From contig QCCG01000002.1 of NCBI GenBank assembly GCA_003281335.1, positions 159,844 through 223,843 on the forward strand: DNA of 64,000 bases. Reading direction: 5' to 3'. The notes beneath the pieces are model-generated. The model was not told where the DNA came from, made no database searches, and was given only the letters and a program-made list of their open reading frames with translations. The position numbers and the translations under genes are program-made. This DNA is from Prochlorococcus sp. AG-347-K19 (GTDB taxonomy: Bacteria > Cyanobacteriota > Cyanobacteriia > PCC-6307 > Cyanobiaceae). This document shows, piece by piece, positions 20,837 through 32,766 of this stretch (its first letter is position 1; each line of letters opens with the position of its first letter).

Positions 20837-23170
20837 TTAATCTTTTGGTTTAGCAAGAGGAAGTAAACACTTATCTGAATCACAACCTGCTGGACCTGCT
20901 TCAGATAGTTCTCCAACATCATATTTATTAAGAGCATCAAAGAAATCGTTATTAACTTTCCTTTCTATTACTTTATCTTGTAATGTTATATATTCCTGTT
21001 TACTTATTGGTTCAAAGGGTAATCTAGGGAAAGTAGCGTTAGCACTAAATCTAGCCAGCAATGCTGCTGAAATGTATCCCTCATTATTTTCTATTGCATT
21101 ATGAATAGCCTTAGCTAAATCCTCGATTTCATTTTCTCTAAATTCTACGGTTGCAGAGGTATTATGCTCTGTGTAAAATTTCTGCACTTGCATATAAAAA
21201 TCAAATTGAGCTAATGCTGAGAAATTATTGATATCTATTTGATCTGCGCCTTCTATATTTGCCCAACTAACTTCTGTAGGGATTTCAACTAACCATTCTG
21301 TACATCTTGGATCAAATGGATTATCGAGTAAGCAACCATTTTCATCTTTATCAGATTGAGATGGAACAACTGAGTAACCATAATCCATGCAAGCTAAAGC
21401 AATTGGATCATTTTTTCTGAAAGTTATTCTCCTAATGAATCTTTGAGCTTTTGGAGGATGCCATCCTGGAGCTGCTCCTGTTAAAAGACTTTTAGTCCCA
21501 GCTGGCTGAACAGTTGTACATCGATTTGGTCTTCTTAGATTATGTTTATCACAATATTCCCAGACAGTTTCTTTTACTATTTTTCTCCAGGAATCTAGAA
21601 ATTTAGCTTCCTTTTCCTTGAAAGCCTTTCCTTCTTCGCTATTTGGCCTTCCTGCTTCCCACCACTTCAACCATGGGGTCCCAAAAGCATGAACACAAAA
21701 ATCAAATAATCCAGTGAAACTAACACCGACAATAGGATCATATTCTCTACTTTTTCTGTAACGCTCAACTTCAAATTCATGATTAAGTAAGCATGCTACA
21801 GAAAGAGCTGCTGCTTTAAAAGCTTTCTTTTGCTCTTCAAAATCATCTGGATCAATCTGATTCAAATGAACTTCAGCTAAATTGCAGTGAAAATCATTTC
21901 CCAAGATCTCGCCACAGGGGTTAAGGCCGTATCTGCTCATCCTGTGATCAAGTTCTTCTTCAGAAAATGGGCCATAACTACTATTTATCCAATTTCTCGC
22001 TTCATCCTTACCTTGCTCTGAGTAGATTTCAATAAATTCCTTTCTCAATTCATCATCTTTGAGAATATCTGCATTTGACCTTGCGATTGCTTCTGGAGCA
22101 AATTGAATAGCTCCCTCACCTGAATGGAATTGTTTTGTTACGGCATCCAAAACAGTTTGGTATGTAGGTTTTGTATGGTAAACCCTGGTATGATTAGCCA
22201 TCCTGAGGGCATCTTTTTCAGGATCTATTCTCCAATTACCATTTGCATCTTGACTCCATAGATTTTCTTTTGCAGATGCCGCCTCCTTATCATCTGAAGC
22301 AAATTGTCTCATTCCAGCACTTCTTCTTATATTCCCAGCAACTATAGTTACTGCAGCTTCATCAATTAATAAACAACACTCTACTGTACTTAATTTCCTG
22401 CCTATTGCCTTTCCAAGAAGTGATGCGACTCTGGAGTAGAGATCTTTCAATTTAATAGGATTTGCCATCCCACCAAAACCTTTTAATGATTCTCCAGCAG
22501 GTCTAATATCTTCCAAATTTATATAAACATCAATTTCACTTTCAAGATTTTCATTACTTGATGCCTCAAGAAGATATTTATAGCTATCTACCCAGCCTCT
22601 TCTGCTATCTCCAACTTTGATGTGAAGATCTTTTCCTTTGATTTCTAATGATGACTTTTCTTCTCTTTGATCTTTAGGAGTTATTCCAACTTCACTGACT
22701 GATTTAATATTTATTTTGTTAATTACCGTAGGTAGATTATTTATAAAATGAGGCTCAATTATTGCACCTGTTCCACATCCCATCATTGCTAAGTCCATCA
22801 TTAATGCGAAGGCTTCCCAATCAATTAAGTTTGTTGAGGTACAATTGTATGCTCCTGAGAAATTTTGGGACTTATTAATCCAAGGGGTTCCCCCTATCCA
22901 TAACCATCTTCCTGAAGGTTGGGCTTTTTGGTTACTTTGCATCTCTCTCATTAGGATCAATTCTTCATCAGAAAGTTTTCCTAATTCTTTTAATCCCGAT
23001 AAATTCCTTTCGCCTACTTCGCTCCAATTCTCCCTTTTGCCAGATGAAGTTTTTCTACTGTAAGATCTGAAAAAAACTGGATAAGCAGCTGGCGCAGTCT
23101 TTGGAAAATCATCTTTTTTAAGATTATTGGAATTGCTCTCTGAAGAAGCTTTATTTGGTGCAACAGTCAC
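20837..23170 (-). CDS. nrdJ: Adenosylcobalamin-dependent (class II) ribonucleotide reductase
   Basis: YNCTSTNLIDWEAF...GGMANPIKLKDLY...NPCGEILGNDFHCNLAEVHLNQ...PAGTKSLLTGAAPGWHPPKAQRF...CDSDKCLLP; GTG 23170 start preferred. Confidence 0.93.
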   Translation of the reverse strand: MTVAPNKASSESNSNNLKKDDFPKTAPAAYPVFFRSYSRKTSSGKRENWSEVGERNLSGLKELGKLSDEELILMREMQSNQKAQPSGRWLWIGGTPWINKSQNFSGAYNCTSTNLIDWEAFALMMDLAMMGCGTGAIIEPHFINNLPTVINKINIKSVSEVGITPKDQREEKSSLEIKGKDLHIKVGDSRRGWVDSYKYLLEASSNENLESEIDVYINLEDIRPAGESLKGFGGMANPIKLKDLYSRVASLLGKAIGRKLSTVECCLLIDEAAVTIVAGNIRRSAGMRQFASDDKEAASAKENLWSQDANGNWRIDPEKDALRMANHTRVYHTKPTYQTVLDAVTKQFHSGEGAIQFAPEAIARSNADILKDDELRKEFIEIYSEQGKDEARNWINSSYGPFSEEELDHRMSRYGLNPCGEILGNDFHCNLAEVHLNQIDPDDFEEQKKAFKAAALSVACLLNHEFEVERYRKSREYDPIVGVSFTGLFDFCVHAFGTPWLKWWEAGRPNSEEGKAFKEKEAKFLDSWRKIVKETVWEYCDKHNLRRPNRCTTVQPAGTKSLLTGAAPGWHPPKAQRFIRRITFRKNDPIALACMDYGYSVVPSQSDKDENGCLLDNPFDPRCTEWLVEIPTEVSWANIEGADQIDINNFSALAQFDFYMQVQKFYTEHNTSATVEFRENEIEDLAKAIHNAIENNEGYISAALLARFSANATFPRLPFEPISKQEYITLQDKVIERKVNNDFFDALNKYDVGELSEAGPAGCDSDKCLLPLAKPKD

Positions 23171-23304
23171 GATAAAAAAAACGTATGTAAATAACCCGTA
23201 CTGGAAGAATAACTCTACCTGTGGCGTCTGCAACTATTCTTACCACTATTTAACGGTTTGTGTAGAATTATGTTTAATATGAAATTTTTGTTTCAAAAAA
23301 GGAT

Positions 23305-24000
23305 ATGGAAAGAATCCCTGAACCTGAATTAATGGTAGAAAAAAAACAGGTCATTTCTTATGACGAAGCTGATTTTTCAGAAGGGGAAGTTAATCTAATT
23401 AATCAAATAAGTTATTATCTTTTGAGCAAAAATATTTCTTTAGGTGAAAAAGATTTAATAGTTGATTTAGGATGCGGTCCAGGAAATATTTCGGAGAAGT
23501 TAGCAATAAAATGGCCTAATACTGAAGTAGTTGGAATAGATGGTTCTAAAGAGATGATTTTGAGAGCAGAAAATAATAGAAGTATTTCTACCAATAAAAA
23601 AAAATTAAAAAACTTACGCTACATTTGTTCTGACATCAAAGATATTAAATCAAATAATTTCTTACTTAAAAAAAGAATTAGTTTGCTTGTAAGCAACAGT
23701 TTGATTCATCACATTACCAATCTTGAAGATTTCTTCAACACCATAAGAAGTTTGTCTAGTAATATGACTATAAATTTTCATAAGGATTTAAAAAGGCCAT
23801 TAGATGAAAAGTCTGCTTTAGAACTTAAAGCACAATGTTCAAAAAAATATAACGAGATTTTAACAAATGATTATTACGCATCTTTAAGAGCTTCTTATAC
23901 TTTTAAAGAGTTAAAAAATTTCACTTTAGAGAATGATCTATCCTCTCTAGATGTGTTTGAAGAAGGTGATAATTATTTAATAGTCTATGGTAATGTTTAA
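23305..24000 (+). CDS. Class I SAM-dependent methyltransferase
   Basis: LIVDLGCGPGNISEKLAIKWPNTEVVGIDGSKEMI. Confidence 0.85.
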   Translation: MERIPEPELMVEKKQVISYDEADFSEGEVNLINQISYYLLSKNISLGEKDLIVDLGCGPGNISEKLAIKWPNTEVVGIDGSKEMILRAENNRSISTNKKKLKNLRYICSDIKDIKSNNFLLKKRISLLVSNSLIHHITNLEDFFNTIRSLSSNMTINFHKDLKRPLDEKSALELKAQCSKKYNEILTNDYYASLRASYTFKELKNFTLENDLSSLDVFEEGDNYLIVYGNV

Positions 24001-24031
24001 GAACTAAGTGAAAGAAGCTTATATTATATAA

Positions 24032-25669
24032 ATGAGCTTAGGTACTAAAATTCTAAATAATAAAGAAATACTGGATGCGGTAAATAAAAGAAGAAATTTT
24101 GCTATTATTTCACATCCAGATGCTGGGAAAACGACTCTTACTGAGAAGCTCCTTTTGTATGGAGGTGCCATTCAACAGGCAGGAGCAGTAAAAGCTAGGG
24201 GTAATCAGAGAAAAGCTACCTCAGACTGGATGGAACTTGAGAAACAAAGAGGTATTTCTATTACATCAACTGTATTGCAATTTGAATATGAAAGATCAGT
24301 AATCAATCTATTGGATACACCAGGACACCAAGATTTCTCTGAAGATACTTATAGAACATTAGCTGCTGCTGATAATGCAGTTATGTTGGAAGATGCTGCC
24401 AAAGGACTTGAACCTCAAACTAGAAAATTGTTTGAAGTTTGCAAGATGCGAAAAATACCAATATTTACTTTCATAAATAAAATGGATAGACCAGGAAGAG
24501 AGCCATTTTCTTTACTTGATGAAATTGAATCAGAACTTGGATTAAATACTTTACCTATTAACTGGCCAATTGGGAGTGGCGAGGAATTTAGGGGGGTTAT
24601 TGATAGATTTTCGAGAGAGGTGATTTTATTTGATAAAGCCTTGAGAGGGAAACAATCGAATGAGAAAAGATTAAGTCTTGAAGATAAAGATCTATCAAAA
24701 TATGTAGAGAGTGATTTACTTGAAAATTCACTTGAAGAATTAGAGGTTCTTGATGAGGCAGGATCGAAATTTGAAAAAGAAAAAGTTTTCAATGGTTCTT
24801 TAACCCCAGTTTTCTTTGGATCTGCCATGACTAATTTTGGTGTAAGACCATTTTTAGATAGTTTTTTAAAAATGGCACAAAAACCAACTTCAAGAAATAG
24901 TAATAAAGGGGATATTGAACCTGCAATCGATGAATTTAGTGGGTTTGTTTTTAAGCTTCAGGCAAATATGGATCCAAAGCACAGAGATAGGGTTGCTTTT
25001 ATAAGAGTTTGTAGTGGCAAATTTGAAAAAGATATGTCAGTCAAACATTCCAGAACTGGGAAAACAATCAGATTATCAAGACCACAAAAAATATTTGGGC
25101 AAGATAGAGAAGTAGTTGATGATGCCTATCCTGGAGATGTTATTGGTTTAAATAATCCAGGTATGTTTTCTATTGGAGATACTCTTTATACTGGTGCGCA
25201 TCTGGAATATGAGGGCATACCATCCTTTAGTCCTGAAATATTCAGTTGGCTAAGAAATCCAAATCCCTCAGCATTTAAAAACTTTAGAAAGGGTGTTAAT
25301 GAACTTCGAGAAGAAGGCGCTGTTCAGATTCTTTATGACTTTGATGAGAGCAAAAGAGATCCAATACTCGCAGCTGTTGGTCAATTGCAGTTGGAGGTAG
25401 TAACTCACAGATTAAAAAGTGAATATGGTGTAGATGCAAATCTTGAAGCAATGCCATATCAATTGGCTAGATGGATTTCTGATGGATGGCCAGCCATCGA
25501 AAAACTAGGCAGAATATTCAATTGTAAAATAGTTAAAGATTGCTGGAATAGGCCAGTTATTCTTTTCAAAAATGAGTGGAATCTAAATCAATTTGTTGAA
25601 GACAATAATCAATTAAATTTAAACAAAGTTGCTCCCGTTGTTAGTGGAGTCGAACCAATTGTTTTATAA
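24032..25669 (+). CDS. prfC: Peptide chain release factor 3
   Basis: [60 protein letters not shown]. Confidence 0.97.
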   Translation: MSLGTKILNNKEILDAVNKRRNFAIISHPDAGKTTLTEKLLLYGGAIQQAGAVKARGNQRKATSDWMELEKQRGISITSTVLQFEYERSVINLLDTPGHQDFSEDTYRTLAAADNAVMLEDAAKGLEPQTRKLFEVCKMRKIPIFTFINKMDRPGREPFSLLDEIESELGLNTLPINWPIGSGEEFRGVIDRFSREVILFDKALRGKQSNEKRLSLEDKDLSKYVESDLLENSLEELEVLDEAGSKFEKEKVFNGSLTPVFFGSAMTNFGVRPFLDSFLKMAQKPTSRNSNKGDIEPAIDEFSGFVFKLQANMDPKHRDRVAFIRVCSGKFEKDMSVKHSRTGKTIRLSRPQKIFGQDREVVDDAYPGDVIGLNNPGMFSIGDTLYTGAHLEYEGIPSFSPEIFSWLRNPNPSAFKNFRKGVNELREEGAVQILYDFDESKRDPILAAVGQLQLEVVTHRLKSEYGVDANLEAMPYQLARWISDGWPAIEKLGRIFNCKIVKDCWNRPVILFKNEWNLNQFVEDNNQLNLNKVAPVVSGVEPIVL

Positions 25670-25720
25670 AGTCTTAATGAATTATAAAATTAGTTAATCT
25701 GTTAGTATTGGTAAAAAATT

Positions 25721-26395
25721 TTGGATTCAAACAGTAGTAAAAACAATAACGAAAAATCACCTTATGAAATTTTAGGTGTAGAAGAAGGGTCCGCTTTTGA
25801 GGATATTCAAAAGGCTAGAGATATTAAAGTTAAAGAGGCTGGTGAAGATTTAATTTTAAAAGCAAAAATAGAGTCTTCCTTTGATCAATTACTCATGGGG
25901 AGTTTGAAAGCTAGGCAATCAGGAAATGTAAGCTATGAAGCTGTGAGTGCCTCAAAAAAAGAAAAACAAATTAATCAATTTACCAATAATAATTTCCCAC
26001 TGCTTTCTAAGATAAAAAATTTAAATAATAACTCTAAGAACTCAAGTCAGTATAGTTTGCCAAAAATAACAACTCCTTCATTTGATAATCTTTCAATAAA
26101 AATATCTGTTGGGCTATTATTTTTAATCTTGTTATTTGTCAGCCCAGACTCTAATAATAGACTTTTACTCTCTATCTCAACATTAATACTTACTTATACT
26201 CAAATTAAATCGGGGAAAAGATTTATAAGTTCTCTTGGTTGGAGTGTTACCTTTCTTTCGATAGGATTAATATTTGGTGGATTGCTTGAAAATAATTCTT
26301 TCATTCAGGAAGTATCAAACAACTCTTTATCTATACAAAAAATTCAAAGTATTCCAGCCATGGTTATTTTATGGCTAGGCGTAATTTTTTTATGA
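25721..26395 (+). CDS. CPP1-like/DUF3353 J-domain-like membrane protein
   Basis: [27 protein letters not shown] plus C-terminal TM helices; TTG start. Confidence 0.75.
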   Translation: MDSNSSKNNNEKSPYEILGVEEGSAFEDIQKARDIKVKEAGEDLILKAKIESSFDQLLMGSLKARQSGNVSYEAVSASKKEKQINQFTNNNFPLLSKIKNLNNNSKNSSQYSLPKITTPSFDNLSIKISVGLLFLILLFVSPDSNNRLLLSISTLILTYTQIKSGKRFISSLGWSVTFLSIGLIFGGLLENNSFIQEVSNNSLSIQKIQSIPAMVILWLGVIFL

Positions 26396-27298
26396 TTGAT
26401 TTTCTATCATTGATTTAATTTCTTCATAATTTATAAGATATTTATTCTTACAAAATTCACAAATCAACTCTGCTTTGCCATCTTTCTTGAGGATGTCCTC
26501 CAACTCGCTCTTGTCAAGCATTTTCATCGCATTCAAACTTCTTTGTTTGGAACACTTGCATTTAAAACTAACTTCTTGGGAACGAGCTTTTTCAGAGATT
26601 GATTTATCGTCAATATCGGGAAATATATTTCTAATTATCGAAAGAAGATTATCTTTTGATTTAAATAGGTCTTCGCTGAAAGAATTAATTTCTTTACATC
26701 TTTCTTCAAGTAGTGAGACAAGTAGAGGGTCGGTATCTTTTTTAGGTAGAACTTGAGCTAATAAGCCACCACTACAAATAACACTTTTTTTTTGAATTTT
26801 TTCTCCAATAAATACAGCAGAGGGAGTTTGCTCTGAATGGTATAAATATGAAGCTAAGTCTGCTGCAATATTACCATTTACTAATTCAACTGTGCTTGTA
26901 AAGGGTTCTCCAATTCCACTATCTCTAATAACATTTAAATATCCTGTACCTAATGCTTTTGTGAAGTCAAAAGAATATTTATTGCTGTCTATTTTGACTA
27001 AGTCCAATTCTAAATTAGGATTCCCCACATAACCTCTAACTTTTCCGTCTCTACCTGCATCAACTAGTAATCCCTTTAAAGGTCCGTCAGATCTAACTCT
27101 TAAAGTAACTCTCCCATGCATTATCTTCATCGAGCTTGCTAAAAGCAGTGAAGCACTAAATGCTCTACCTAAGATACAGGTGGTTAAATAAGAAAGGCCG
27201 TGTCTTTTTTTTGCTTCTAAACAAGATTCTGTTGTTAAGACCGCAACTAATCTTATTCCTCCATTAGCTGCAGTAGCCCGAACTATCCTATCCTGCAT
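26390..27298 (-). CDS. hslO: Hsp33 redox-regulated chaperone
   Basis: [26 protein letters not shown]...CEFC zinc site. Confidence 0.95.
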   Translation of the reverse strand: MQDRIVRATAANGGIRLVAVLTTESCLEAKKRHGLSYLTTCILGRAFSASLLLASSMKIMHGRVTLRVRSDGPLKGLLVDAGRDGKVRGYVGNPNLELDLVKIDSNKYSFDFTKALGTGYLNVIRDSGIGEPFTSTVELVNGNIAADLASYLYHSEQTPSAVFIGEKIQKKSVICSGGLLAQVLPKKDTDPLLVSLLEERCKEINSFSEDLFKSKDNLLSIIRNIFPDIDDKSISEKARSQEVSFKCKCSKQRSLNAMKMLDKSELEDILKKDGKAELICEFCKNKYLINYEEIKSMIENQS

Positions 27299-27935
27299 GA
27301 TTTTCTTTCATAAAATTTTTGATTTTCCCTTTTTCCAAGAATAATATCCTAGAAGGAATTCCCTCAAATAAGGCAGGTTCATGAGTAACAATAATAATTG
27401 TATTTTTATTTTTTAAATCAAGAATTAAATTCTTCACATCATTTCTCATTGAATAGTCTAATCCAGCAGTTGGTTCATCAAGTAAAAGGATTGAGGGGTT
27501 TCTAAGTAGTTGAACTGCTACAGCTAAACGCCTTTGTTGTCCGCCACTTAGCTGTTCTGGTGGTTGAGTCAGATTAATTTTTTTCAAACCAACTTTATTT
27601 AAAACTATTTCAATATTTTCTTCTCTTAAAGATTTATGGCCTATTTTTAATTCTTTCCCAATGGTTGTACCTATAAAATATCTTTCAGGAAATTGGAATA
27701 CTACTCCACAAAACCATCTTCTTTGTCTAGAAGATAAAATTTTATTCTTCCAAGTAATTTTCCCTTTTTGTGGATTTGTTAATCCGCTTATTATTTCGAG
27801 TAGTGTTGTTTTCCCAGAACCACTATTGCCGCAAATTAAAATAATTTCATTTTCATGAACATTTAAATTTAAATTGTCTATTATTTTTCTTTCACCAGTT
27901 TGGGGTTGATAAGATATTTCTTTTAATTCAAGCAT
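27288..27935 (-). CDS. ABC transporter ATP-binding protein (ECF-type-like)
   Basis: [41 protein letters not shown]; no adjacent permease. Confidence 0.9.
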   Translation of the reverse strand: MLELKEISYQPQTGERKIIDNLNLNVHENEIILICGNSGSGKTTLLEIISGLTNPQKGKITWKNKILSSRQRRWFCGVVFQFPERYFIGTTIGKELKIGHKSLREENIEIVLNKVGLKKINLTQPPEQLSGGQQRRLAVAVQLLRNPSILLLDEPTAGLDYSMRNDVKNLILDLKNKNTIIIVTHEPALFEGIPSRILFLEKGKIKNFMKENHAG

Positions 27936-28018
27936 TATTAATTAAGTTATAGGTATTAATTTGAATCTAGTAATAACTTTCTTATAATAACTGTAGATTT
28001 AAAAAGATATTAGTCAAT

Positions 28019-28462
28019 ATGAATATTATTTTTAGGGAAGTTGATCCTTTTAATTGTTGGATATGGATCAGGTTTTCAGAATTACCTACTCAAGATGAAA
28101 AAAATTATTTAGATGGAGTTTTTGATAGTTGGTACGTTTTAGGAAGGTTAGGTGGATTTAATTCTGAAAATTTGCAGACTCATGAAGAAGGTTCTGATCT
28201 TAGTTGGATGTCCTACGATAATGAACAAAAAAACGCATCTCTTCCAGCCTTAATGCATAATTTAGGAATTATGGAATATCAAAATCTTTGGGGAAGATGT
28301 TGGGTTGATTTTGGAACTTCAGACTCCATTTCAATAGATATATTAATTAATTCTTTAAATGAGATATCAAATAATTATGTAAAAATTGAAGAGTTAATTA
28401 TTGGGGGTGAAAATAATGATTGGGCAATTGAAGAACATGAAGATTTAGTTTTCAAAGATTAA
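28019..28462 (+). CDS. DUF3531-like conserved protein
   Basis: FREVDPFNCWIWIRF...VLGRLGGFN...MHNLGIMEYQNLWGRCWVDFGT. Confidence 0.7.
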   Translation: MNIIFREVDPFNCWIWIRFSELPTQDEKNYLDGVFDSWYVLGRLGGFNSENLQTHEEGSDLSWMSYDNEQKNASLPALMHNLGIMEYQNLWGRCWVDFGTSDSISIDILINSLNEISNNYVKIEELIIGGENNDWAIEEHEDLVFKD

Positions 28463-28471
28463 GTGTTTTAG

Positions 28472-29245
28472 ATGGAAGACTTAACAAGATTAATTATTTC
28501 CCCTGAAAGAATTGAAAATATTAAGAATAATAATCTTGAACTTTCTAAAGAAGAGGCTCATTACATAAATAAAGTAATGAGGATAAAAAATGGTAAAGAA
28601 ATATTTATAGCTAACGGAAAGGGTTCATTATGGAAAGCAATAAAAGTTAAAAATGATTGTTTAGAAATAATTCAATTAAAAAAACCTTACTTATTTCAAG
28701 AACAAGAAATTTTCTTTTTAGGCATAGCTGTTGTTATACCAAAAAGTGGGTTTGAGGATATTTTAAAAATGTGTACTGAAATAGGAATTGATTTTATACA
28801 GCCACTATTTTCAGAAAGACAGGTAAACAAAAATTTAAATTTTTCTAGAAAACTTTTGAGATGGAATTCAATTATCAAAGAAGCAGTTGAGCAAAGTGAG
28901 AGATTATGGAAACCATCTATTTTAAATGGGATGGATATTATTGAATGGCTAAAAAGTAGAGATAATAAAGAAAGAGTTTCAATTTCTATAACTAGAGAAG
29001 AAACACTATATGACTTAAATCAATGGTTAAGAAAACAACAAGAATTTGTAAATAAAAAAGGAGATATTTTTTGGAATGTAATTGGCCCTGAAGGAGGTTG
29101 GTCCTCTAAAGAAATTGATTTTTTTAATAAAAATAATATTACCTTTGTTAAACTTTCCGAGACTATCTTAAGAACTTCGACGGCTAGTATTAATGCAACA
29201 TCAATTCTAAATCAGTGGAGAATTGATTTGAAATTAAGGAATTAG
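28472..29245 (+). CDS. rsmE: 16S rRNA (uracil1498-N3)-methyltransferase
   Basis: NVIGPEGGWSSKEIDFF...LSETILRTSTASINA. Confidence 0.93.
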   Translation: MEDLTRLIISPERIENIKNNNLELSKEEAHYINKVMRIKNGKEIFIANGKGSLWKAIKVKNDCLEIIQLKKPYLFQEQEIFFLGIAVVIPKSGFEDILKMCTEIGIDFIQPLFSERQVNKNLNFSRKLLRWNSIIKEAVEQSERLWKPSILNGMDIIEWLKSRDNKERVSISITREETLYDLNQWLRKQQEFVNKKGDIFWNVIGPEGGWSSKEIDFFNKNNITFVKLSETILRTSTASINATSILNQWRIDLKLRN

Positions 29246-29251
29246 ATAAAT

Positions 29252-29989
29252 ATGGATTTAATTAGAAATCAATTTTTTATAGGTTTTTGCATTAATTTTA
29301 TTTTGATTTATATATTTTGCAAGATTCCTTTAATGACAAAAAGTGGTTGGATAAGTGCAGGCATTTTAGGCACAATTTTGTGGGGGTGTTTGTCTTGGCA
29401 GGGATGGATGTCAGTTGTAATTTATTTATTATTTGGATCTCTCGTTACCAAAATAGGTTTTAAATTTAAAAAAGAAAAAGGAATAGCTGAAAAAAGAGGT
29501 GGGAGAAGAGGTCCAGAGAATGTATGGGGCTCTGCAGCTACAGGATTATTCCTTGCCATTATGACCAAATTTAATGCTACCAACTTAGTGATGTTTAAAG
29601 TAGGTTTTGCGGCAAGTTTTGCTGCAAAGTTGGCAGATACTTTTGGCAGCGAAATTGGAAAAAGGTTTGGGAAAGACACATACTTAATTACTTCATTTAA
29701 AAAGGTGGAGAGAGGCACTGAAGGAGGAATAAGTATAGAAGGAACATTAGCTAGTGTAATGGGATCAATATTTATGGCTTTTATAATGCTTCGTCTATCA
29801 ATTATTTCTACTAAATCCCACTTTATAATTGTTGCTTTATCAGGATTTTTGGCAACACTTTCCGAAAGTATTATTGGTGCTAGATTTCAAAATAAATATA
29901 AATTAAGTAATGAATTGGTAAATGCTATTCAGACAAGTATTGCTTCTTTTTTTGCTATCTTTACTCTTATTTTATATTCATATTTTTAA
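29252..29989 (+). CDS. DUF92-family membrane protein
   Basis: KRGGRRGPENVWGSAATG...AKLADTFGSEIGK...GGISIEGTLAS. Confidence 0.88.
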   Translation: MDLIRNQFFIGFCINFILIYIFCKIPLMTKSGWISAGILGTILWGCLSWQGWMSVVIYLLFGSLVTKIGFKFKKEKGIAEKRGGRRGPENVWGSAATGLFLAIMTKFNATNLVMFKVGFAASFAAKLADTFGSEIGKRFGKDTYLITSFKKVERGTEGGISIEGTLASVMGSIFMAFIMLRLSIISTKSHFIIVALSGFLATLSESIIGARFQNKYKLSNELVNAIQTSIASFFAIFTLILYSYF

Positions 29990-29991
29990 AA

Positions 29992-30801
29992 TTAAGTTAT
30001 TTTTAAAATTCTTTTCCCATTACTTTTATAAAGATAAGTATCTTGACCTAAATTAAAATTTTTAGAAGTATCGTGATATCTACAAGCTAAAGTAATTCTA
30101 ATTTTTGGTGAGGTATTTATGCCACTTTTATGAATGATATTTAAATGTAAAGCAGTCATATCTCCTAACTCGCCGTTCATATTTTTTATATTGGAAAATT
30201 GTTTTGAGGAGGGATTTATAGAATGTTGTGTAGAAAGCTTATCAGAATCAGCAAAAAGTGTTTTTGGTTTTATTACGTTCCCATGTGTTGATGGAATATA
30301 TATTAACGTACCGTTATTCTCAGAATTATACGTAAGAGGTAACCAGCAAACCGCCCCATTTAAATCGGGATATGTCTGCATATAATATGGACTATCTTGA
30401 TGCCAACCTAAAGAGTTCTTTTTATCCATTGGTGCATCAAGTCTCAACATGAATCCATTTATAAAAAGATCCTCTTTATTTGCCTTTAATAATGATGCAT
30501 AAAAAGATAAAAATTTTTCACTATAAAATAATGATCTTATAGATGCGTTTAATTTAAATTCATCATAAAGATCAGAAAATTTATCAGGCTCATTAGTTCT
30601 TAGATTAATTAATTGATTATGCAAATCTTGATTCTCAATATCTAAATTTGATCTGATATTTTTAGAAATTTTTATGTATTTAGAAGTTATATAAAAAAAA
30701 GATTTAAGTATTTTTTCAATATCATTTAAAGACAAAAAATTTTTTAAAAAAGTAATACCCTGCTCTTCAAAAGATTTTAATTTAGAAGAATCAATTTTCA
30801 T
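29992..30801 (-). CDS. Phytanoyl-CoA dioxygenase (PhyH)-family Fe(II)/2OG oxygenase
   Basis: LGWHQDSPYYMQTYP (HxD) and distal LNIIHKSGINTSPKIRITLACRYHD. Confidence 0.82.
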   Translation of the reverse strand: MKIDSSKLKSFEEQGITFLKNFLSLNDIEKILKSFFYITSKYIKISKNIRSNLDIENQDLHNQLINLRTNEPDKFSDLYDEFKLNASIRSLFYSEKFLSFYASLLKANKEDLFINGFMLRLDAPMDKKNSLGWHQDSPYYMQTYPDLNGAVCWLPLTYNSENNGTLIYIPSTHGNVIKPKTLFADSDKLSTQHSINPSSKQFSNIKNMNGELGDMTALHLNIIHKSGINTSPKIRITLACRYHDTSKNFNLGQDTYLYKSNGKRILKIT

Positions 30802-30840
30802 AATAAGATTTTAAATAGGTAATAAAAACAAAAACTAACT

Positions 30841-31935
30841 TTAAGTATATTTTGATAATTCTTTTTGAATTCTAAAATGTATAAATTCAGAATTTGATAA
30901 TTGGTTTACATCATTTATATCTATTCCCGAGAATGAGCTATTACTATATTGCTTTATTCGATATATCTGGCTTATGTAAAATAACTCTATAGCTAAAAGA
31001 TTTTTTTCAATTGAACTTAACTTCTTTACTTTATTTATACTAAGTTTCATAATTTCAACAGTTTTTTTAATAATAGTTTCTTTGTAGGGGATTAATAATT
31101 GATCGACACTTTTTAAGAGATTTTCTTGATCATCATAGATCTCATTTTCTTTTTCTTTCTTGAAGTAAGTTGAAAAGCCAGTACCTGCCTTGTCTAACAC
31201 CTCATGATGATAGTTTGTATTTTCTAATTTGTTAATGCATGAGAAACCACACATTTCATAATATTTATAGAGTTTGTTCGGATCAAATAGATTTAATACT
31301 GGAACATAAATATTATCAAAGCACATCTCGAAAAGATGGACTCTGGGATCTTCATGAGATAATCCCTTATTCATAGGAATTTCTCCAAATCTGCGGGTAA
31401 AAGCATTATTAAAATATTCTTTGTCTTCAAATAACATAAATCTCCTAACATAGTCTGAAATGAAGTATTGAAGACTTCCAGTTTTATAAAGTCTATAAAA
31501 AATCCTACTTCCAACTTTTAGATAATTATTAATATTTCGCAATGCTTTTATCGGTGAATGTAGGTGATGATAAACCCCGTTGAGATATACAAAATCAATT
31601 TTCTCTGGCAGTGTAAATTCTTTACTACAAATATCCATTGTAATCGGGATTACATTTTTAAACTTGCCATTTTTTTTGTGTTTTTTTATTGATTTCTCAG
31701 TATTTGGTGAGACATCAACGATATAGCATTTTTGGGCTCCTAATAACGAAAAAGTAATAGCCTCTCTACCAGTTCCTACATTTAAAATAACCCAATTTTT
31801 TAAATCTTTTACTTTACAATCAAATTCTTCAATATTTTTTGTAATTAATTTTTTTGCATCTTCAATTTCATTTTCTGCACAATTATATCTGTCCTTATAT
31901 ATGTAGTCATATACAATCTCCATTTTATTTGTCAT
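30841..31935 (-). CDS. SAM-dependent methyltransferase
   Basis: WVILNVGTGREAITFSLLGAQKCYIVDVSPNTEKS...IDFVYLNGVYHHL. Confidence 0.78.
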   Translation of the reverse strand: MTNKMEIVYDYIYKDRYNCAENEIEDAKKLITKNIEEFDCKVKDLKNWVILNVGTGREAITFSLLGAQKCYIVDVSPNTEKSIKKHKKNGKFKNVIPITMDICSKEFTLPEKIDFVYLNGVYHHLHSPIKALRNINNYLKVGSRIFYRLYKTGSLQYFISDYVRRFMLFEDKEYFNNAFTRRFGEIPMNKGLSHEDPRVHLFEMCFDNIYVPVLNLFDPNKLYKYYEMCGFSCINKLENTNYHHEVLDKAGTGFSTYFKKEKENEIYDDQENLLKSVDQLLIPYKETIIKKTVEIMKLSINKVKKLSSIEKNLLAIELFYISQIYRIKQYSNSSFSGIDINDVNQLSNSEFIHFRIQKELSKYT

Positions 31936-32072
31936 ATTAACTTTAAGGTGATTAAAATTTGTTTGATCTTACTTAAAAAAGAAGATTTAATCAAATAAAT
32001 TCAGTGCTTTGGGAAAAATATCTTTTAGGTTTGAGATTAGTTCTTTTTTGAATTAAGATTATTTGGAAAGAC

Positions 32073-32717
32073 CTAAGATTCCTTCCATTTTGTAAGAGTC
32101 TTCCAGCTTTTAAGTCTTTGGAAAAGCCAGAAATGACCTTCGGAATTTAGATGAATTCCATCATGCGTAATCCAATTTTTACTCCTTTTATCAGAGTACA
32201 TTTCTCTAAAAGTAGGAAGAAATGGGACATTCTGATTGAGGCATACTTCCTCCATTCTCCTTTCATAAGAATTACAAAAATCATTTGAGTACCATAGACA
32301 CCCTGCGAACGGCATTTTGCTTTCGTCAACTGGTGTCAAACCAATAACAAATACATTTGTTTGAGAGTTCATTTCATTAATTAGCCTCTCTAATCCATAT
32401 TCAAATCCATCTATATCTAATTGATGTCTTCCATTTATCTGACCAATTGCTGCAGTGTCGTTAAGACCTACATTTAGTAGGATTGCTTTAGGTTTATTTC
32501 TTCTCGTTTCTCCTCTTGATGACCATTCTTTTTCCCATCTAGATGAAACTTTTTCTATCCCATCTCCCCTAACGCCAAGTTGATAAATAACTGGCCCATT
32601 TTGGTTATTAACCCAATCTTTTCTAAGCCTCTCACACCATCCACCACCATCATTATCTCCCCATCCATAAACTGAGCTATCTCCAATTACAACAAGCTGT
32701 TTTGGTAAACTAATCAC
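32073..32717 (-). CDS. GDSL/SGNH-family esterase
   Basis: LVVIGDSSVYGWGDNDGGGW...LLNVGLNDTA...THDGIHLNSEGH. Confidence 0.88.
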   Translation of the reverse strand: MISLPKQLVVIGDSSVYGWGDNDGGGWCERLRKDWVNNQNGPVIYQLGVRGDGIEKVSSRWEKEWSSRGETRRNKPKAILLNVGLNDTAAIGQINGRHQLDIDGFEYGLERLINEMNSQTNVFVIGLTPVDESKMPFAGCLWYSNDFCNSYERRMEEVCLNQNVPFLPTFREMYSDKRSKNWITHDGIHLNSEGHFWLFQRLKSWKTLTKWKES

Positions 32718-32766
32718 TATAACCGGAAAAAAATAATTACTTGATTTAACAAATTATTCTTACAAA

